Below, piece by piece: positions 55,349 to 64,000 of a stretch of 64,000 nt of DNA (its first letter is position 1; each line of letters starts with the position of its first letter). A program made the position numbers and the translations under genes. The notes under the pieces are model-generated. The model made no database searches, was not told the DNA's origin, and worked only from the letters and a program-made list of their open reading frames with translations. The stretch comes from Teichococcus coralli (GTDB lineage: Bacteria > Pseudomonadota > Alphaproteobacteria > Acetobacterales > Acetobacteraceae), in contig NZ_SNVJ01000001.1 of NCBI RefSeq assembly GCF_009829925.1, positions 186,001 through 250,000 of the forward strand. The letters run 5' to 3'.

Positions 55349-56449
55349 ATGGCGGAAGGAATCGCACGGCTCGCGCGGGCGCTGCCGCGCCTTGGCGGCA
55401 GGCTCCTGCTCGCGGCGCTGCTTGCTGCGGCCGGCGCCCCAAGGGCACAGGAGCCGAGCCCCGCAAACGGAAGCGGCATCGAGCTGAAGGTGGTCGGCGG
55501 CCTGGCCGACGTGTCGCAGTTCCAACGCTACGAACAGCCCTTCTGGCGCAACCGCATCACCGAGCTGACGCATGGCCGGGTGCATGCCGAGATCCAGCCT
55601 TTCGACCGCGCGGGCTTCCGGGCGGAGGAGATGCTGCCGCTCATGCGCCTGGGCGTGGCGCCCTTCGGCACCGCGCTGATCGCGGTGGTGTCGAGTGAGG
55701 AGCCGGAGTTCAACGCTGTCGACCTGCCGGCCCTGAACCCCGACATCGCCACCCTGCGCGAGACCGTGCGGCTCTATCGCCCTCACCTGCGCGAAATCCT
55801 GCGCGAGCGCTATGATGTCGAGTTGCTCGCCGTCTATACCTATCCGGCCCAGGTTACCTGGTGCACCCGCCCCTTCGGCAGCCTCGGTGACCTCGCGGGC
55901 CGGCGCATCCGCACCTCCTCGGTCGGCCAGGCCGAGATGTTCGAGGCGCTTGGCGCCACCTCGGTGGTGATCCCTTTCGCCGAGATCGTGCCGGCCATGA
56001 AGGCCGGGGTGGTGGAGTGCGCCGTCACCGGTACGCTGCCTGGCAACAACATCGGCCTGCCCCAGGTCACCACCCACGTGCATGCCATGGCGGTGACATG
56101 GGGGGTTTCGGTGTTCGGCGCCAACATCGCCGCCTGGAGGGCCCTGCCGCCTGACATCCGGCAGACCATCCGCGACGGCCTCGCCAAGCTGGAGGCCGAG
56201 ATCTGGGAAGGCGCCGGCCACGAAACCTGGGAAGGCCTCGACTGCAATGCCGGCCGCCCCACCTGCGTCAACGGCGTGCGCGGCAACATGACGATCGTGC
56301 CGGTCACGCCGGAGGATATCGCCCGCCGCCGCAAGCTGCTGACCGACACCGTGCTGCCGCGCTGGATCGACCGCTGCGGCCAGGACTGCGCCGACGCCTG
56401 GAACACCTATCTTGGTCCCGCCATGGGCATCATGGCGAAAAGCCCCTGA
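55349..56449 (+). CDS. TRAP transporter DctP-type solute-binding protein (no permease nearby)
   Basis: A 366-residue periplasmic receptor. A signal peptide with an Arg-rich start is followed by AAAGAPRAQEPS (cleavage about residue 35). The mature chain carries DctP features: FWRNRITELTHGRVHAEIQP, then GSLGDLAGRRIRTSSVGQAE with the Arg that binds the ligand carboxylate, and ECAVTGTLPGNNIGLPQV. Four Cys near the C-terminus (DCNAGRPTC and RCGQDC) may form disulfides. No DctQ or DctM is encoded nearby. It stops one base before the hybrid kinase ATG, suggesting a receptor for that kinase. GGAGGAG precedes its ATG. Confidence 0.9.
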   Translation: MAEGIARLARALPRLGGRLLLAALLAAAGAPRAQEPSPANGSGIELKVVGGLADVSQFQRYEQPFWRNRITELTHGRVHAEIQPFDRAGFRAEEMLPLMRLGVAPFGTALIAVVSSEEPEFNAVDLPALNPDIATLRETVRLYRPHLREILRERYDVELLAVYTYPAQVTWCTRPFGSLGDLAGRRIRTSSVGQAEMFEALGATSVVIPFAEIVPAMKAGVVECAVTGTLPGNNIGLPQVTTHVHAMAVTWGVSVFGANIAAWRALPPDIRQTIRDGLAKLEAEIWEGAGHETWEGLDCNAGRPTCVNGVRGNMTIVPVTPEDIARRRKLLTDTVLPRWIDRCGQDCADAWNTYLGPAMGIMAKSP

Positions 56450-56450
56450 C

Positions 56451-59369
56451 ATGCACCAGTTCCGTCGCATCCGGATCGCCATCCTGCTGGCCGCGGCGGC
56501 GCTGCTGTTTGCGCAATGGTTCGCCACCTCGCTGCTGGTGGGCCGCGCACGGGAGGCGGCGCTGACCGCGGCCGCCAGCACCGTGCAGCGCGTGGCCCAT
56601 GCGGTGGAGGCGTCGCTCAACCGCAATTTCGTCCAGGTGGACGCGATGCTGGCCGGGCTGCCCGCCATCCTCAGCCCGCTCGCCGGCGGCGGCGAGCTGA
56701 ACGCGGCCCTGGCCAACCGGGTGCTGCGGGAGCTGAACAACCAGAACTTCACCTTCCGTGACGTGCTGCTGGTGGGCGCGGACGGCATGCCGGTCGCGGC
56801 CGGGCTGCCGGTATCGCGCCGGCGGCGGCTGCCGGCGGCCGTCACCAACTCCTTCTTCTCCAGCGCTCCGCGGGCAGGCGCGGTGCTGATCGGCGGACCG
56901 TTCCGCAATCCGGCGAGCGGCGAATGGTCGCTCTACATGGCGCGGCGGGTGACGCTTCCGGACCTGGGGCCCCTGCTGGCGGTGGCCGAGCTGCCGGTGC
57001 CGGTGCTCGGCTCCCTGCTGGCGGCGGGCGGCGTCGGCGCCGGTCTGCGCACCACCCTGGAGCGGGACGACGGCACGCTGCTCGCCAGCCTGCCGCATGA
57101 CGAAACGCTGATCGGCACTCGCCTTTCTCCGCCCGCCGCCGCGCGGCTGCAGGAAACCGGCGGCGCTCCGCGGGAAACCCTCAGCCGCTACGACGGGTCA
57201 CCGGTGATTTCGGCGCAGCGCCCCCTGCTTTATCCGACGCTCGCGATCTCGACCAGCACGGCCATCCGGGCCGCCCTTGCGGACTGGGAGAAGGAGCGGT
57301 TCCGCGCGCTGAGCGTCTCGGCGGGCTTCGCGCTGCTGGTGGCGGCGCTGGCGGCTGCGATGATGCTGGCGCTGCGGCAGCGCGAGCGCGTCGAGACCGA
57401 GCGCGGCCGCTGGCGCGCGATGCTGGAGAACGCGCTCGACTCCATGACCGACGGTTTCGTCATGTGGGACGCGAACGATCGCCTGGTCGCCTGCAACGCG
57501 CGCTACAAGGACTTCTACCGGGTGAGCGCCCCTTTCATCCAGCCCGGGGCGCATTTCGACGACATCATGCGCGAAGGCTTCCTGCGCGGGCAGTACCCGC
57601 AGGCGGGCGAGGATATCGAGGCCTTCCTGCAGGGCATGCGCAACTGGCACCGTGGCAACCGCCCCCCCATGGAACGGCTGCTGCCGGACGGCCGCTGGAT
57701 GCTGGTGACGGAGCGCGCCACGCCTGGCGGCGGCACGGTGGGCATCCGCACCGACATCACCGAGCTGAAGCACGCCATGCAGGAGCTGGCCGAGGCGCGC
57801 GATGCCGCCGCCGCCGCCGGCGAGGCGAAGAGCCAGTTCCTGGCACGCATGAGTCACGAGTTGCGCACGCCGCTGAACGGCATCCTGGGTTTCGCGCAGG
57901 TGCTGGTGAACGATGCCCGGCTGGCGGCGGACCAGCGCGAGCAGCTCCGCACGCTGCATGAGGCGGCGCGCCACCTGCTGGAACTGGTCAACGGCCTGCT
58001 GGACCTCTCCAAGATCGCCGCCGGCCGGCTGGAGCTGCGGCCCGCCCCCACGCCACTGCTGCCGCTCCTGGAGCGCAGCGCGGCGCTGCTGGCCCCCGAG
58101 GTGCAGCGGAAGGCGCAGCGCTTCGGCCTGGAGGTGGCGCCCGGCACGCCTGAGGTGGTGCTGGCCGACGCCACCCGGCTCCGCCAGCTGATGCTGAACC
58201 TGCTTTCGAACGCCGTGAAGTTCACGCCTCCAGGCGGCCGGGTGACGCTGCGCGCCAAGCCGCTGCTGGACGGCGTGGGCATTCGCATCGAGGTCGAGGA
58301 TACCGGCCCGGGCGTGCCGGCGGAGCAGCGCCACCTGCTGTTCCGCGACTTCGTCCAGCTCGCGACACCGGGCGCGGTGAGCGAGGGCATGGCGTTCGGC
58401 ACCGGCCTCGGACTCTCCATCGCCGCGCAGCTCGCCGAATTGATGGGTGGCCAGATCGGCTGTGACAGCGAGCCTGGCCAGGGCGCCCTGTTCTGGGTGG
58501 ACCTGCCGCTTGCCGCCGCGACGCCCGCGGGGCGCCTCGCCGCGCCGCAGGAGGAGGGGCCGTCCGTCCCGCCCCTTCCCGCCACCACCGTTCCGCTGCG
58601 CATCCTGGTGGCGGACGACGTGCCGGCCAACCGGCTGGTCGCGCGCGCCATGCTGACCAGCGCGGGGCACCACGTCACCTGCGTCGAGGACGGTGCCGCC
58701 GCGCTGACCGCCGTGCAGCAGCACGCCTTTGACATGGTGCTGATGGACCTCCAGATGCCTGTCATGGACGGGCTGGAGGCGACACGCCGCATCCGTGCGC
58801 TGCCGGCGCCGCGGAGCCGGGTGCCCGTGCTCGCCGTGACGGCCTCCGCCATGCCGGAGCAGGTGGAAGCCTGCCATGCCGCGGGCATGGACGGCCATCT
58901 CGCGAAGCCGATCGACCGTGAGACGCTGTTGCGCATGGTTCAGCGCATCGGCGCGAGCTGCGAGAACGGCTCCGGCGAGCCCTGCGCGCCGGCCACGGTG
59001 CCGGCCGTGCCGCTCGACCCCGTTGTCGGGGCGGCCCTGATCGCCGATCTGGGCGATGCCGCGCCCGCCGTGTTGCAGCAGTTCGTCGCCGAGCTGGAGG
59101 ACGGGCGGAACAGCCTGGCCGCCCTGCTGGCAACGCCCGATACGCAGGCGATCCGCGCGGCGAACCACCGCCTTGCCGGCGTGGCCAGGACCATGGGGGC
59201 GCGGAAGATGTCCGAGGCCCTGGACGCCCTTCAGCAGGCAATCGCTGCCGGCGAGCCGCCGCTGCCCGCGCTCCGCGCCGCACAGGCGGCCCTGGATGAG
59301 ACGCTTCCGCCGTTGCGCGCATGGGCGCGGCGGGTCGCAGGCCAGGTGGAACCCAGGGCGGGTCTCTAG
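56451..59369 (+). CDS. Hybrid sensor histidine kinase with receiver and HPt domains
   Basis: A 972-residue sensor. Two membrane helices (about 6-28 and 284-308) bracket an extracytoplasmic domain of about 250 residues. A PAS domain follows (about 322-450: DSMTDGFVMWDANDRLVACN). The HisKA domain has MSHELRTPLNGILGF with His469, and the ATPase domain has NLLSNAVKFTPPGG and VEDTGPGVP. The receiver (about 720-840) has Asp766 in DMVLMDLQMP; the HPt domain has His906 in NHRLAGVARTMGARK. All steps of a phosphorelay except an output regulator are in one chain. Its ATG is one base past the TRAP-type receptor stop. Confidence 0.93.
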   Translation: MHQFRRIRIAILLAAAALLFAQWFATSLLVGRAREAALTAAASTVQRVAHAVEASLNRNFVQVDAMLAGLPAILSPLAGGGELNAALANRVLRELNNQNFTFRDVLLVGADGMPVAAGLPVSRRRRLPAAVTNSFFSSAPRAGAVLIGGPFRNPASGEWSLYMARRVTLPDLGPLLAVAELPVPVLGSLLAAGGVGAGLRTTLERDDGTLLASLPHDETLIGTRLSPPAAARLQETGGAPRETLSRYDGSPVISAQRPLLYPTLAISTSTAIRAALADWEKERFRALSVSAGFALLVAALAAAMMLALRQRERVETERGRWRAMLENALDSMTDGFVMWDANDRLVACNARYKDFYRVSAPFIQPGAHFDDIMREGFLRGQYPQAGEDIEAFLQGMRNWHRGNRPPMERLLPDGRWMLVTERATPGGGTVGIRTDITELKHAMQELAEARDAAAAAGEAKSQFLARMSHELRTPLNGILGFAQVLVNDARLAADQREQLRTLHEAARHLLELVNGLLDLSKIAAGRLELRPAPTPLLPLLERSAALLAPEVQRKAQRFGLEVAPGTPEVVLADATRLRQLMLNLLSNAVKFTPPGGRVTLRAKPLLDGVGIRIEVEDTGPGVPAEQRHLLFRDFVQLATPGAVSEGMAFGTGLGLSIAAQLAELMGGQIGCDSEPGQGALFWVDLPLAAATPAGRLAAPQEEGPSVPPLPATTVPLRILVADDVPANRLVARAMLTSAGHHVTCVEDGAAALTAVQQHAFDMVLMDLQMPVMDGLEATRRIRALPAPRSRVPVLAVTASAMPEQVEACHAAGMDGHLAKPIDRETLLRMVQRIGASCENGSGEPCAPATVPAVPLDPVVGAALIADLGDAAPAVLQQFVAELEDGRNSLAALLATPDTQAIRAANHRLAGVARTMGARKMSEALDALQQAIAAGEPPLPALRAAQAALDETLPPLRAWARRVAGQVEPRAGL

Positions 59370-59390
59370 AAGCAGCCTGGCTGCCGGAGC

Positions 59391-60314
59391 TTAGCGCAGC
59401 GCTCCGATCCGCTCACCGAGCTGCGCGAAAAAGCCGTCCGCGTCGAGCGTTTCCAGCAGGCGGGCATTCGCCGGGGCGCCGCTGCGGCCCCAACGGTCGA
59501 TGCGGGTCCGCCCCCGGTCCGGTCCGTCGCGGACGACCGAGGCCACCGCTGGGCGATGGGTGAACAGCTCGGGCGCCACCAACCACGCCACCGCGCAGGG
59601 GTCGTGCAGCGGCGCACCCCGCTGCGCGAAGCGGCGCGAGGGCGGCAGCGCGGCGAGAATGCCGGCGCAGGCGCGCAGGCAGGCACCGCCTTCCCTCGCC
59701 CGCAGCGCCGCCACGCGCGCCGGCGTCACCAGCGCCTGGGCGGTGAGGTCAAGCGTCGCCAGCGTCACCGGCCTGCCGCAGCCGAGCAGAATCGCCAGCG
59801 CCTCCGGGTCCATGGCGGCGTTGAACTCCGCGGCGGCAGTCCAGTTCCCCTCGCCGACCGCGCCCGTCATCAGCACGATTTCCGCCACGCGCCCGGCCAG
59901 ATCCGGCTCGGTGGCCAGCGCCAGCGCGAAGTTGGTGGCCGGTCCTATACCGACCAGCGTGACCGAGTCCGGCGGTGCCGCACGCAACCGCGCGCGGATG
60001 GCATCGGCGGCGAGGCCGGGGGCGGCGGGCGGACCTTCGGGCAGCGCCACGCCGCCAAGGCCGTCCGTGCCATGCACCCGCGTCTCCGAACGGAAGGCGC
60101 CGATCAGCGGCCGGTCGGCGCCACCGACCACGGGCACCCGGGCATCCGCCAGGCCCAGCACGGCGCGGGCATTGGGCAGGGTCAGCTCCAGCCCGACATT
60201 GCCGCCCGCGACCGTGACGAGCTGCAGGTCGATTTCCGGCGAGGCCACCGCCAGCCAGAGGGCGATGGCGTCGTCCGTGCCGGGGTCGCAGTCGAGCAGG
60301 ACGGGGCGGCTCAC
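59391..60314 (-). CDS. Inosine-uridine preferring nucleoside hydrolase family protein
   Basis: A 307-residue nucleosidase that cleaves the N-glycosidic bond to give ribose and base. The N-terminal calcium-binding motif is LLDCDPGTDDAIALWLA. GGNVGLELTLPNARAVL and LVGIGPATNFALAL follow, and HDPCAVAWLVAPELF has the catalytic-region His/Asp. The start is GTG at 60314, four bases inside the end of the M20 gene (GTGA), so the two are coupled. It may act on purine or pyrimidine nucleosides. Confidence 0.92.
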   Translation of the reverse strand: MSRPVLLDCDPGTDDAIALWLAVASPEIDLQLVTVAGGNVGLELTLPNARAVLGLADARVPVVGGADRPLIGAFRSETRVHGTDGLGGVALPEGPPAAPGLAADAIRARLRAAPPDSVTLVGIGPATNFALALATEPDLAGRVAEIVLMTGAVGEGNWTAAAEFNAAMDPEALAILLGCGRPVTLATLDLTAQALVTPARVAALRAREGGACLRACAGILAALPPSRRFAQRGAPLHDPCAVAWLVAPELFTHRPAVASVVRDGPDRGRTRIDRWGRSGAPANARLLETLDADGFFAQLGERIGALR

Positions 60315-61504
60315 CGCGCGGGCTCCGCCGGCAGCTCGGCCTCGACGATGCTGGCCAGGAAGGCGGCGCCATGCGGCAGGGCGGCGTCGTTGAAATCGAA
60401 ATGCGGGTTGTGGTGGAAGCCCTCGGGATGGGCGGGCTCGCCGGTGCCGAGCCAGGCATAGGCACCGGGTCGCACCTCCAGCATTGCGGAAAAATCCTCG
60501 CCCGCTGTGATCGGCGGATGGTCGTCCCGCGCCAGCGCGGCGCCTACCGTCGCGGCGGCGGCGCGGTGCATCACGGCGGCCTGGGCGGGGTGGTTCACCG
60601 TCGGGCCGAGCCGGCGGGTATAGGCATAGTCCACCGCCACGCCATGCGTCGCCGCCATGCCGCGCGCGATGTCGCCGATCCGCCGCTCCAGCAGGTCGCG
60701 GGTTCCGGACGCCAGGGCGCGGGCGGTGCCGCGCAGCCGCACCTCGGCGGGAATGACGTTGGGCGCCTCCGGGTCGCCCGCCGCCATGTGCCCGACGCTG
60801 ACCACGCCGACGCCCATCGGGTCCAGCTCGCGCGCGATGATGCTGTGCAGCGCGGCGATGAACTGCGCGGCGGCAAGCGTCGCGTCCGAGCCGAGATGCG
60901 GCTTGGCGCCATGCGTGCCGCGGCCGCGAAACAGCGTCTCCCAGGTGTCGGAGGAGGCCAGCACCGGTCCCTTCGGCACGGCGATGGTGCCAAGCGGCAG
61001 GCCGGGGAGGTTGTGCAGGGCATAGACGGCATCGGCGGGGAAGCGCTCGAACAGCCCTTCCGCCACCATGCGCTGCCCGCCGCCGCGCGATTCCTCGGCC
61101 GGCTGGAAGACGAAATGCACCGTGCCGGCGAAGCGGCCGCGGTTGGCCGCCAGCCACTTGGCGGCGCCGAGCAGCATGGCCGTGTGCCCGTCATGCCCGC
61201 AGGCGTGCATCTTGCCCGGCACGGACGAGGCGTAGGGCGCGCCGGTCATCTCCGGCATGGCCAGCGCGTCCATGTCGGCGCGCAAGGCGACGGCGCGGTT
61301 GCCCGCGCGGGTGCCGCGCAGCGTGCCGACCACGCCCGTGCCCGCCAGCCCCTCGACGGTCTCGATGCCGGCGGCGCGCAGCTCGCCGGCGACGAAGGCG
61401 GCGGTGCGGTGCTCCTCGAAGCCCAGCTCGGGATGCGCGTGCAGGTCGCGCCGCCAGGCGGTCATGGCGGCGGCGAGTGGGGCGAGGTCCTCGGGCGTGG
61501 GCAT
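60311..61504 (-). CDS. M20-family amidohydrolase (hippurate/N-acyl-amino acid hydrolase type)
   Basis: A 397-residue metallohydrolase. Metal-ligand motifs: HACGHDGHTAML, FVFQPAEESRGGG with the catalytic Glu pair, and FHHNPHFDFNDAAL for the last ligand. The dimerisation domain is about 180-295. It removes an acyl group from N-acyl amino acids, or acts on related amides. The ATG at 61504 has AGGA at suitable spacing; the upstream frame lacks family features. It is divergent from the binding protein at 61608, which might import its substrate. Confidence 0.92.
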   Translation of the reverse strand: MPTPEDLAPLAAAMTAWRRDLHAHPELGFEEHRTAAFVAGELRAAGIETVEGLAGTGVVGTLRGTRAGNRAVALRADMDALAMPEMTGAPYASSVPGKMHACGHDGHTAMLLGAAKWLAANRGRFAGTVHFVFQPAEESRGGGQRMVAEGLFERFPADAVYALHNLPGLPLGTIAVPKGPVLASSDTWETLFRGRGTHGAKPHLGSDATLAAAQFIAALHSIIARELDPMGVGVVSVGHMAAGDPEAPNVIPAEVRLRGTARALASGTRDLLERRIGDIARGMAATHGVAVDYAYTRRLGPTVNHPAQAAVMHRAAAATVGAALARDDHPPITAGEDFSAMLEVRPGAYAWLGTGEPAHPEGFHHNPHFDFNDAALPHGAAFLASIVEAELPAEPAR

Positions 61505-61607
61505 GGCGATCCTGTTGCAGTCGGATGGCGGCCGCGTTGCGGCGTGCGGGGCACCATGCCAGTTTGCGACGCAGCGAACCACCACCCGCACCAGGGGAGC
61601 CTATCCC

Positions 61608-63188
61608 ATGCCGCGCCTGCGCACCGGCCTGCTCGCCGCCGCCCTCACCGCCCTGCCCGCGCTCGCCCCCAGCACCGCGCAGGCGCAGGACCTGCTGCGG
61701 GTCGGCATGGAATCCGGCCCGACCAGCCTGGATCCGCACTATGCCAGCCTGATCACCAACATCGCCTACAGCCGGCACGTCTTCCAGCCGCTGGTGCAGC
61801 AAGATGCGCGGCAGGTGCTGCGCCCGGCCATCGCCACCGAATGGAAGGCGCTGGACGACCTCACCTGGGAATTCAAGCTGGACCCCAAGGCGCGCTTCCA
61901 TGACGGCGCGCCGGTGACGGCGGAGGACGTGGCCTTCACCATCGGCCGGGCGGGCGACGTGCCGAACTCGCCCTCCTCCTTCCGCGTCTACACCCGGCCC
62001 ATCAGGTCGGTGGAGGCGCTGGACCCGACCACCATCCGCATCCACACCAACGCGCCGACGCCGCTGCTGCCGAACTACCTCTCGCTGGTGATGATCGTCT
62101 CCAGGCAGCATGGAGAGGGGGCGAGCACGGCGGACTACAACTCGGGCAAGGCGATGGTCGGCACCGGGCCGTACCGCTACGTCTCCTGGCAGCCGGGCAG
62201 CCCGCTGGTGATCGAGCGCAACGAGGATTTCCACGGCCCCGCGCCCGCCTGGAAGCGCGTGGAGTTCCGCCCGCTGGCCAATGCCGGCTCACGCACCGCC
62301 GCGCTGGACGCCGGCGACGTGGACCTGATCGAGATCGTCCCGCCCGACCAGTACAAGAAGTTCTCGGCCAGCCCGAGCTTCACCGTCACGGAGAGCCCCT
62401 CCAACCGCCTGCTCTTCCTGACGCTGGACAGCGACCGCGAGAGCAGCCCGCATGTCCACGCGCGCGACGGCAGCCCGATCGCCAACCCGCTGCGGGACCG
62501 GCGCGTGCGCAAGGCGCTCTCCATGGCGATCAACCGCGAGGCGCTGACCAGCCGCGTTCTGCAGGGCCAGGGCGTGCCGGCCGGCGACCTCGGGCCGGAG
62601 GGCTATTTCGGCACCTCGCCCGACCTGAAGCCGGAACCCTACAACCTGGACGGCGCGAAGAAGCTGCTGGCCGAGGCCGGCTATTCGCAGGGCTTCGCCG
62701 TGCAGGTGAACGGACCGAACGACCGCTTCGTCAATGACGAACAGGTGGTGCAGGCAGTCGCCCAGATGTGGACCCGCCTCGGCCTGGCGACCAGTGTCGA
62801 GACCCGCCCGCGTGGCGTGTGGCTCTCGGAAGCCTCGCAGCTCAAATATTCCGTGAATTTCGCCGGCTTCTCGCCCAACCCCGAGGTGCTGGGCATGTTG
62901 GAGACGCAGATCCATAGCTGGAACCCGACGCTCGGCCTCGGCACCGCCAACCGTGGCCGCTTCAGCAATGCGGATATCGACGGCATCATCCAGAAGGCGC
63001 GCCAGACCATGGACAACCCCGAGCGCGAGCGGCTGACGCAGCAGGCGACCCGCGCCGCCATCCGCGACCAGCAGGCGCTGATCCCGCTCTACTTCGCGGT
63101 GAACACCTGGGCGATGAAAAAGGGCATCACCTACGAGGCCCGCACCGACGAGATGACGCTGGCGACCAGCGCCGGCCACGCGAACTGA
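61608..63188 (+). CDS. Peptide ABC transporter substrate-binding protein, family 5
   Basis: A 526-residue secreted receptor, with a signal ending TAQAQD (about residue 27). The family markers are GPTSLDPHYASLITNIAYSR, ARFHDGAPVTAEDVAFTI and VRKALSMAINREALTSRVL. It differs clearly from the two twin-arginine receptors at 44918-48693 and has a Sec signal. Its permeases are not in the window but may follow the regulator beyond the edge. AGGGGAG precedes the ATG. Confidence 0.93.
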   Translation: MPRLRTGLLAAALTALPALAPSTAQAQDLLRVGMESGPTSLDPHYASLITNIAYSRHVFQPLVQQDARQVLRPAIATEWKALDDLTWEFKLDPKARFHDGAPVTAEDVAFTIGRAGDVPNSPSSFRVYTRPIRSVEALDPTTIRIHTNAPTPLLPNYLSLVMIVSRQHGEGASTADYNSGKAMVGTGPYRYVSWQPGSPLVIERNEDFHGPAPAWKRVEFRPLANAGSRTAALDAGDVDLIEIVPPDQYKKFSASPSFTVTESPSNRLLFLTLDSDRESSPHVHARDGSPIANPLRDRRVRKALSMAINREALTSRVLQGQGVPAGDLGPEGYFGTSPDLKPEPYNLDGAKKLLAEAGYSQGFAVQVNGPNDRFVNDEQVVQAVAQMWTRLGLATSVETRPRGVWLSEASQLKYSVNFAGFSPNPEVLGMLETQIHSWNPTLGLGTANRGRFSNADIDGIIQKARQTMDNPERERLTQQATRAAIRDQQALIPLYFAVNTWAMKKGITYEARTDEMTLATSAGHAN

Positions 63189-63289
63189 GGGCGGCGCGCT
63201 GCCCGGCACTGGCGCGTTCCGCGCCGGCTCCGGGCGGTGCGCAGCGCAGCATCCGGCGTTCTGCTTGACGGTGGCGTGCCTGCACGCCT

Positions 63290-63304
63290 ACCTCATCAGG
63301 TGAT
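63290..63304. promoter_or_regulatory. Candidate operator of the FadR-type regulator
   Basis: ATCA-GG-TGAT (63295-63304) overlaps ACCT-CATC-AGGT (63290-63301), two dyads 44-58 bases before the regulator's ATG. GntR/FadR proteins bind short dyads of this size. TTGACG at 63265-63270 may be the -35 element. Confidence 0.35.
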
Positions 63305-63347
63305 CCGACGGCTGGGGCGGCCGGGCGGGCGAGGAGACACCGGAAGC

Positions 63348-64000
63348 ATGGACGGACGCAGCGAGGCCCCCGTGCCGGGCATCGAACTGGCGCCGCTGGC
63401 GCCACCAGCCAACCTCACCGCCGAGCTGGTGCGGCGCCTGGCCGCGGAAATCCGCGCCGGGCGGCTGCGGCCGGGCGACCGGCTCCCCACCGAGCAGGCG
63501 CTGATGCGCCAGGCCGGCGTTTCCCGCACCGTGGTGCGCGAGGCGGTCGCAGCACTGCGTGCCGAGGGCCTGGTGCTGACCCGTCAGGGTGTCGGCGCCT
63601 TCGTGGCCGACCCTTCCACCCGCGGGCATGTGCGGATCGATCCCGGCGAGATGCGCTCGCTCAACGACGTGCTGCAGGTGATCGAACTGCGAATCGCGCT
63701 GGAAACGGAGGCGGCTGGCCTCGCCGCCGAGCGGCGCACCCCGGACGCCATGGAGCGCATCGCGCAGGCCGCGGCGGCCTTCGACAAGGCCGTTGATGCC
63801 GGCGAGAACGCGGTGGCCCAGGACCTCGAGTTCCACCGCGCCATCTTCGCCGCCACCAGCAACGGCTTCTTCCCACGGTTCCTGGAGTTCCTCGGGCCGA
63901 TGCTGATCCCGCGCCAGACGGTGCGCCCGTATCTGGAGGAGCCGGAAGCCCGCACCGCCTACCTTCAGCGGGTGCGGGAGGAGCATGCGCGGATCGCCAG
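63348..64000 (+). CDS. FadR-type GntR-family transcriptional regulator (3' end beyond window)
   Basis: The 217 visible residues contain a winged helix-turn-helix (about 20-90: AAEIRAGRLRPGDRLPTEQA and VSRTVVREAVAALRAEGLVL) and an FCD domain (from about 105). FCD residues DVLQVIELRIALETEAAGLA and EFHRAIFAATSNGFF contain the metal-linked Asp/His. It probably represses the peptide/nucleoside uptake genes upstream in response to a metabolite. The ATG at 63348 has GGAAGC and GAGGAG upstream. The frame runs off the window edge. Confidence 0.93.
   Translation, partial: MDGRSEAPVPGIELAPLAPPANLTAELVRRLAAEIRAGRLRPGDRLPTEQALMRQAGVSRTVVREAVAALRAEGLVLTRQGVGAFVADPSTRGHVRIDPGEMRSLNDVLQVIELRIALETEAAGLAAERRTPDAMERIAQAAAAFDKAVDAGENAVAQDLEFHRAIFAATSNGFFPRFLEFLGPMLIPRQTVRPYLEEPEARTAYLQRVREEHARIA

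Overview
The window is about 70% GC, gene-dense, and lacks tRNA, rRNA, CRISPR arrays or insertion sequences. It looks like the chromosome of an alphaproteobacterium. A PhyR/NepR general stress response pair points to Alphaproteobacteria. The many orphan Bug/TctC binding proteins and peptide/TRAP binding proteins suggest a Roseomonas-like member of the Acetobacteraceae; the genus is an inference from gene content, not a phylogeny.

Layout. 1-2251: PII protein (partial), a class I aminotransferase and an HU-type protein. 2298-5858: a catabolic cluster (Bug binding protein, RraA-type aldolase, atypical SDR) divergent from a LysR regulator. 6083-10027: a YdiJ-type 2-hydroxyacid dehydrogenase and an enoyl-CoA hydratase. 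10241-13434: an Fe3+/phosphonate-type ABC binding protein and fused permease without an ATPase, then DoxX. 13480-18842: the phosphate operon pstSCAB-phoU-phoB with a candidate Pho box and no phoR. 19128-23082: a stress locus (YghA-type SDR, HisKA_2 kinase, a small acidic protein, phyR and divergent nepR) with no ecfG. 23318-25756: phospholipid methyltransferase, glycosyltransferase and LpxH-like phosphoesterase. 26215-30735: class III aminotransferase, O-antigen-ligase-like membrane protein, GH8 glucanase and a secreted protein. 30834-33786: SDR, enolase-superfamily enzyme and a second Bug protein. 33871-35458: a protein with a flagellin-like C-terminus and a double cold-shock-domain protein carrying a 42-bp coding repeat. 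35543-40725: DadA-like oxidase and a form II CoxMLS-type hydroxylase. 40996-48693: a peptide ABC transporter with two paralogous binding proteins. 48818-53317: GtrA and a type I secretion ATPase/adaptor flanked by two unrecognised small proteins. 53330-54938: MepA and a glycerophosphodiesterase. 55025-59369: a small protein of apparent Cas2/SinR-like fold, a TRAP binding protein without permease, and a large hybrid histidine kinase. 59391-64000: nucleoside hydrolase, M20 amidohydrolase, another peptide binding protein and a truncated FadR-type regulator.

How the parts relate. Most of the window is nutrient scavenging (solute-binding proteins with matching catabolic enzymes) plus control of phosphate and general stress. 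The least explained parts are the 55-59 kb set, where a periplasmic binding protein is packed against a hybrid kinase, and the type I exporter, which has no recognisable cargo nearby. A smaller puzzle is the flagellin-like protein, which has no flagellar neighbours. Starts were chosen from ribosome-binding sites and family lengths where the longest frame was implausible; several are GTG or TTG.
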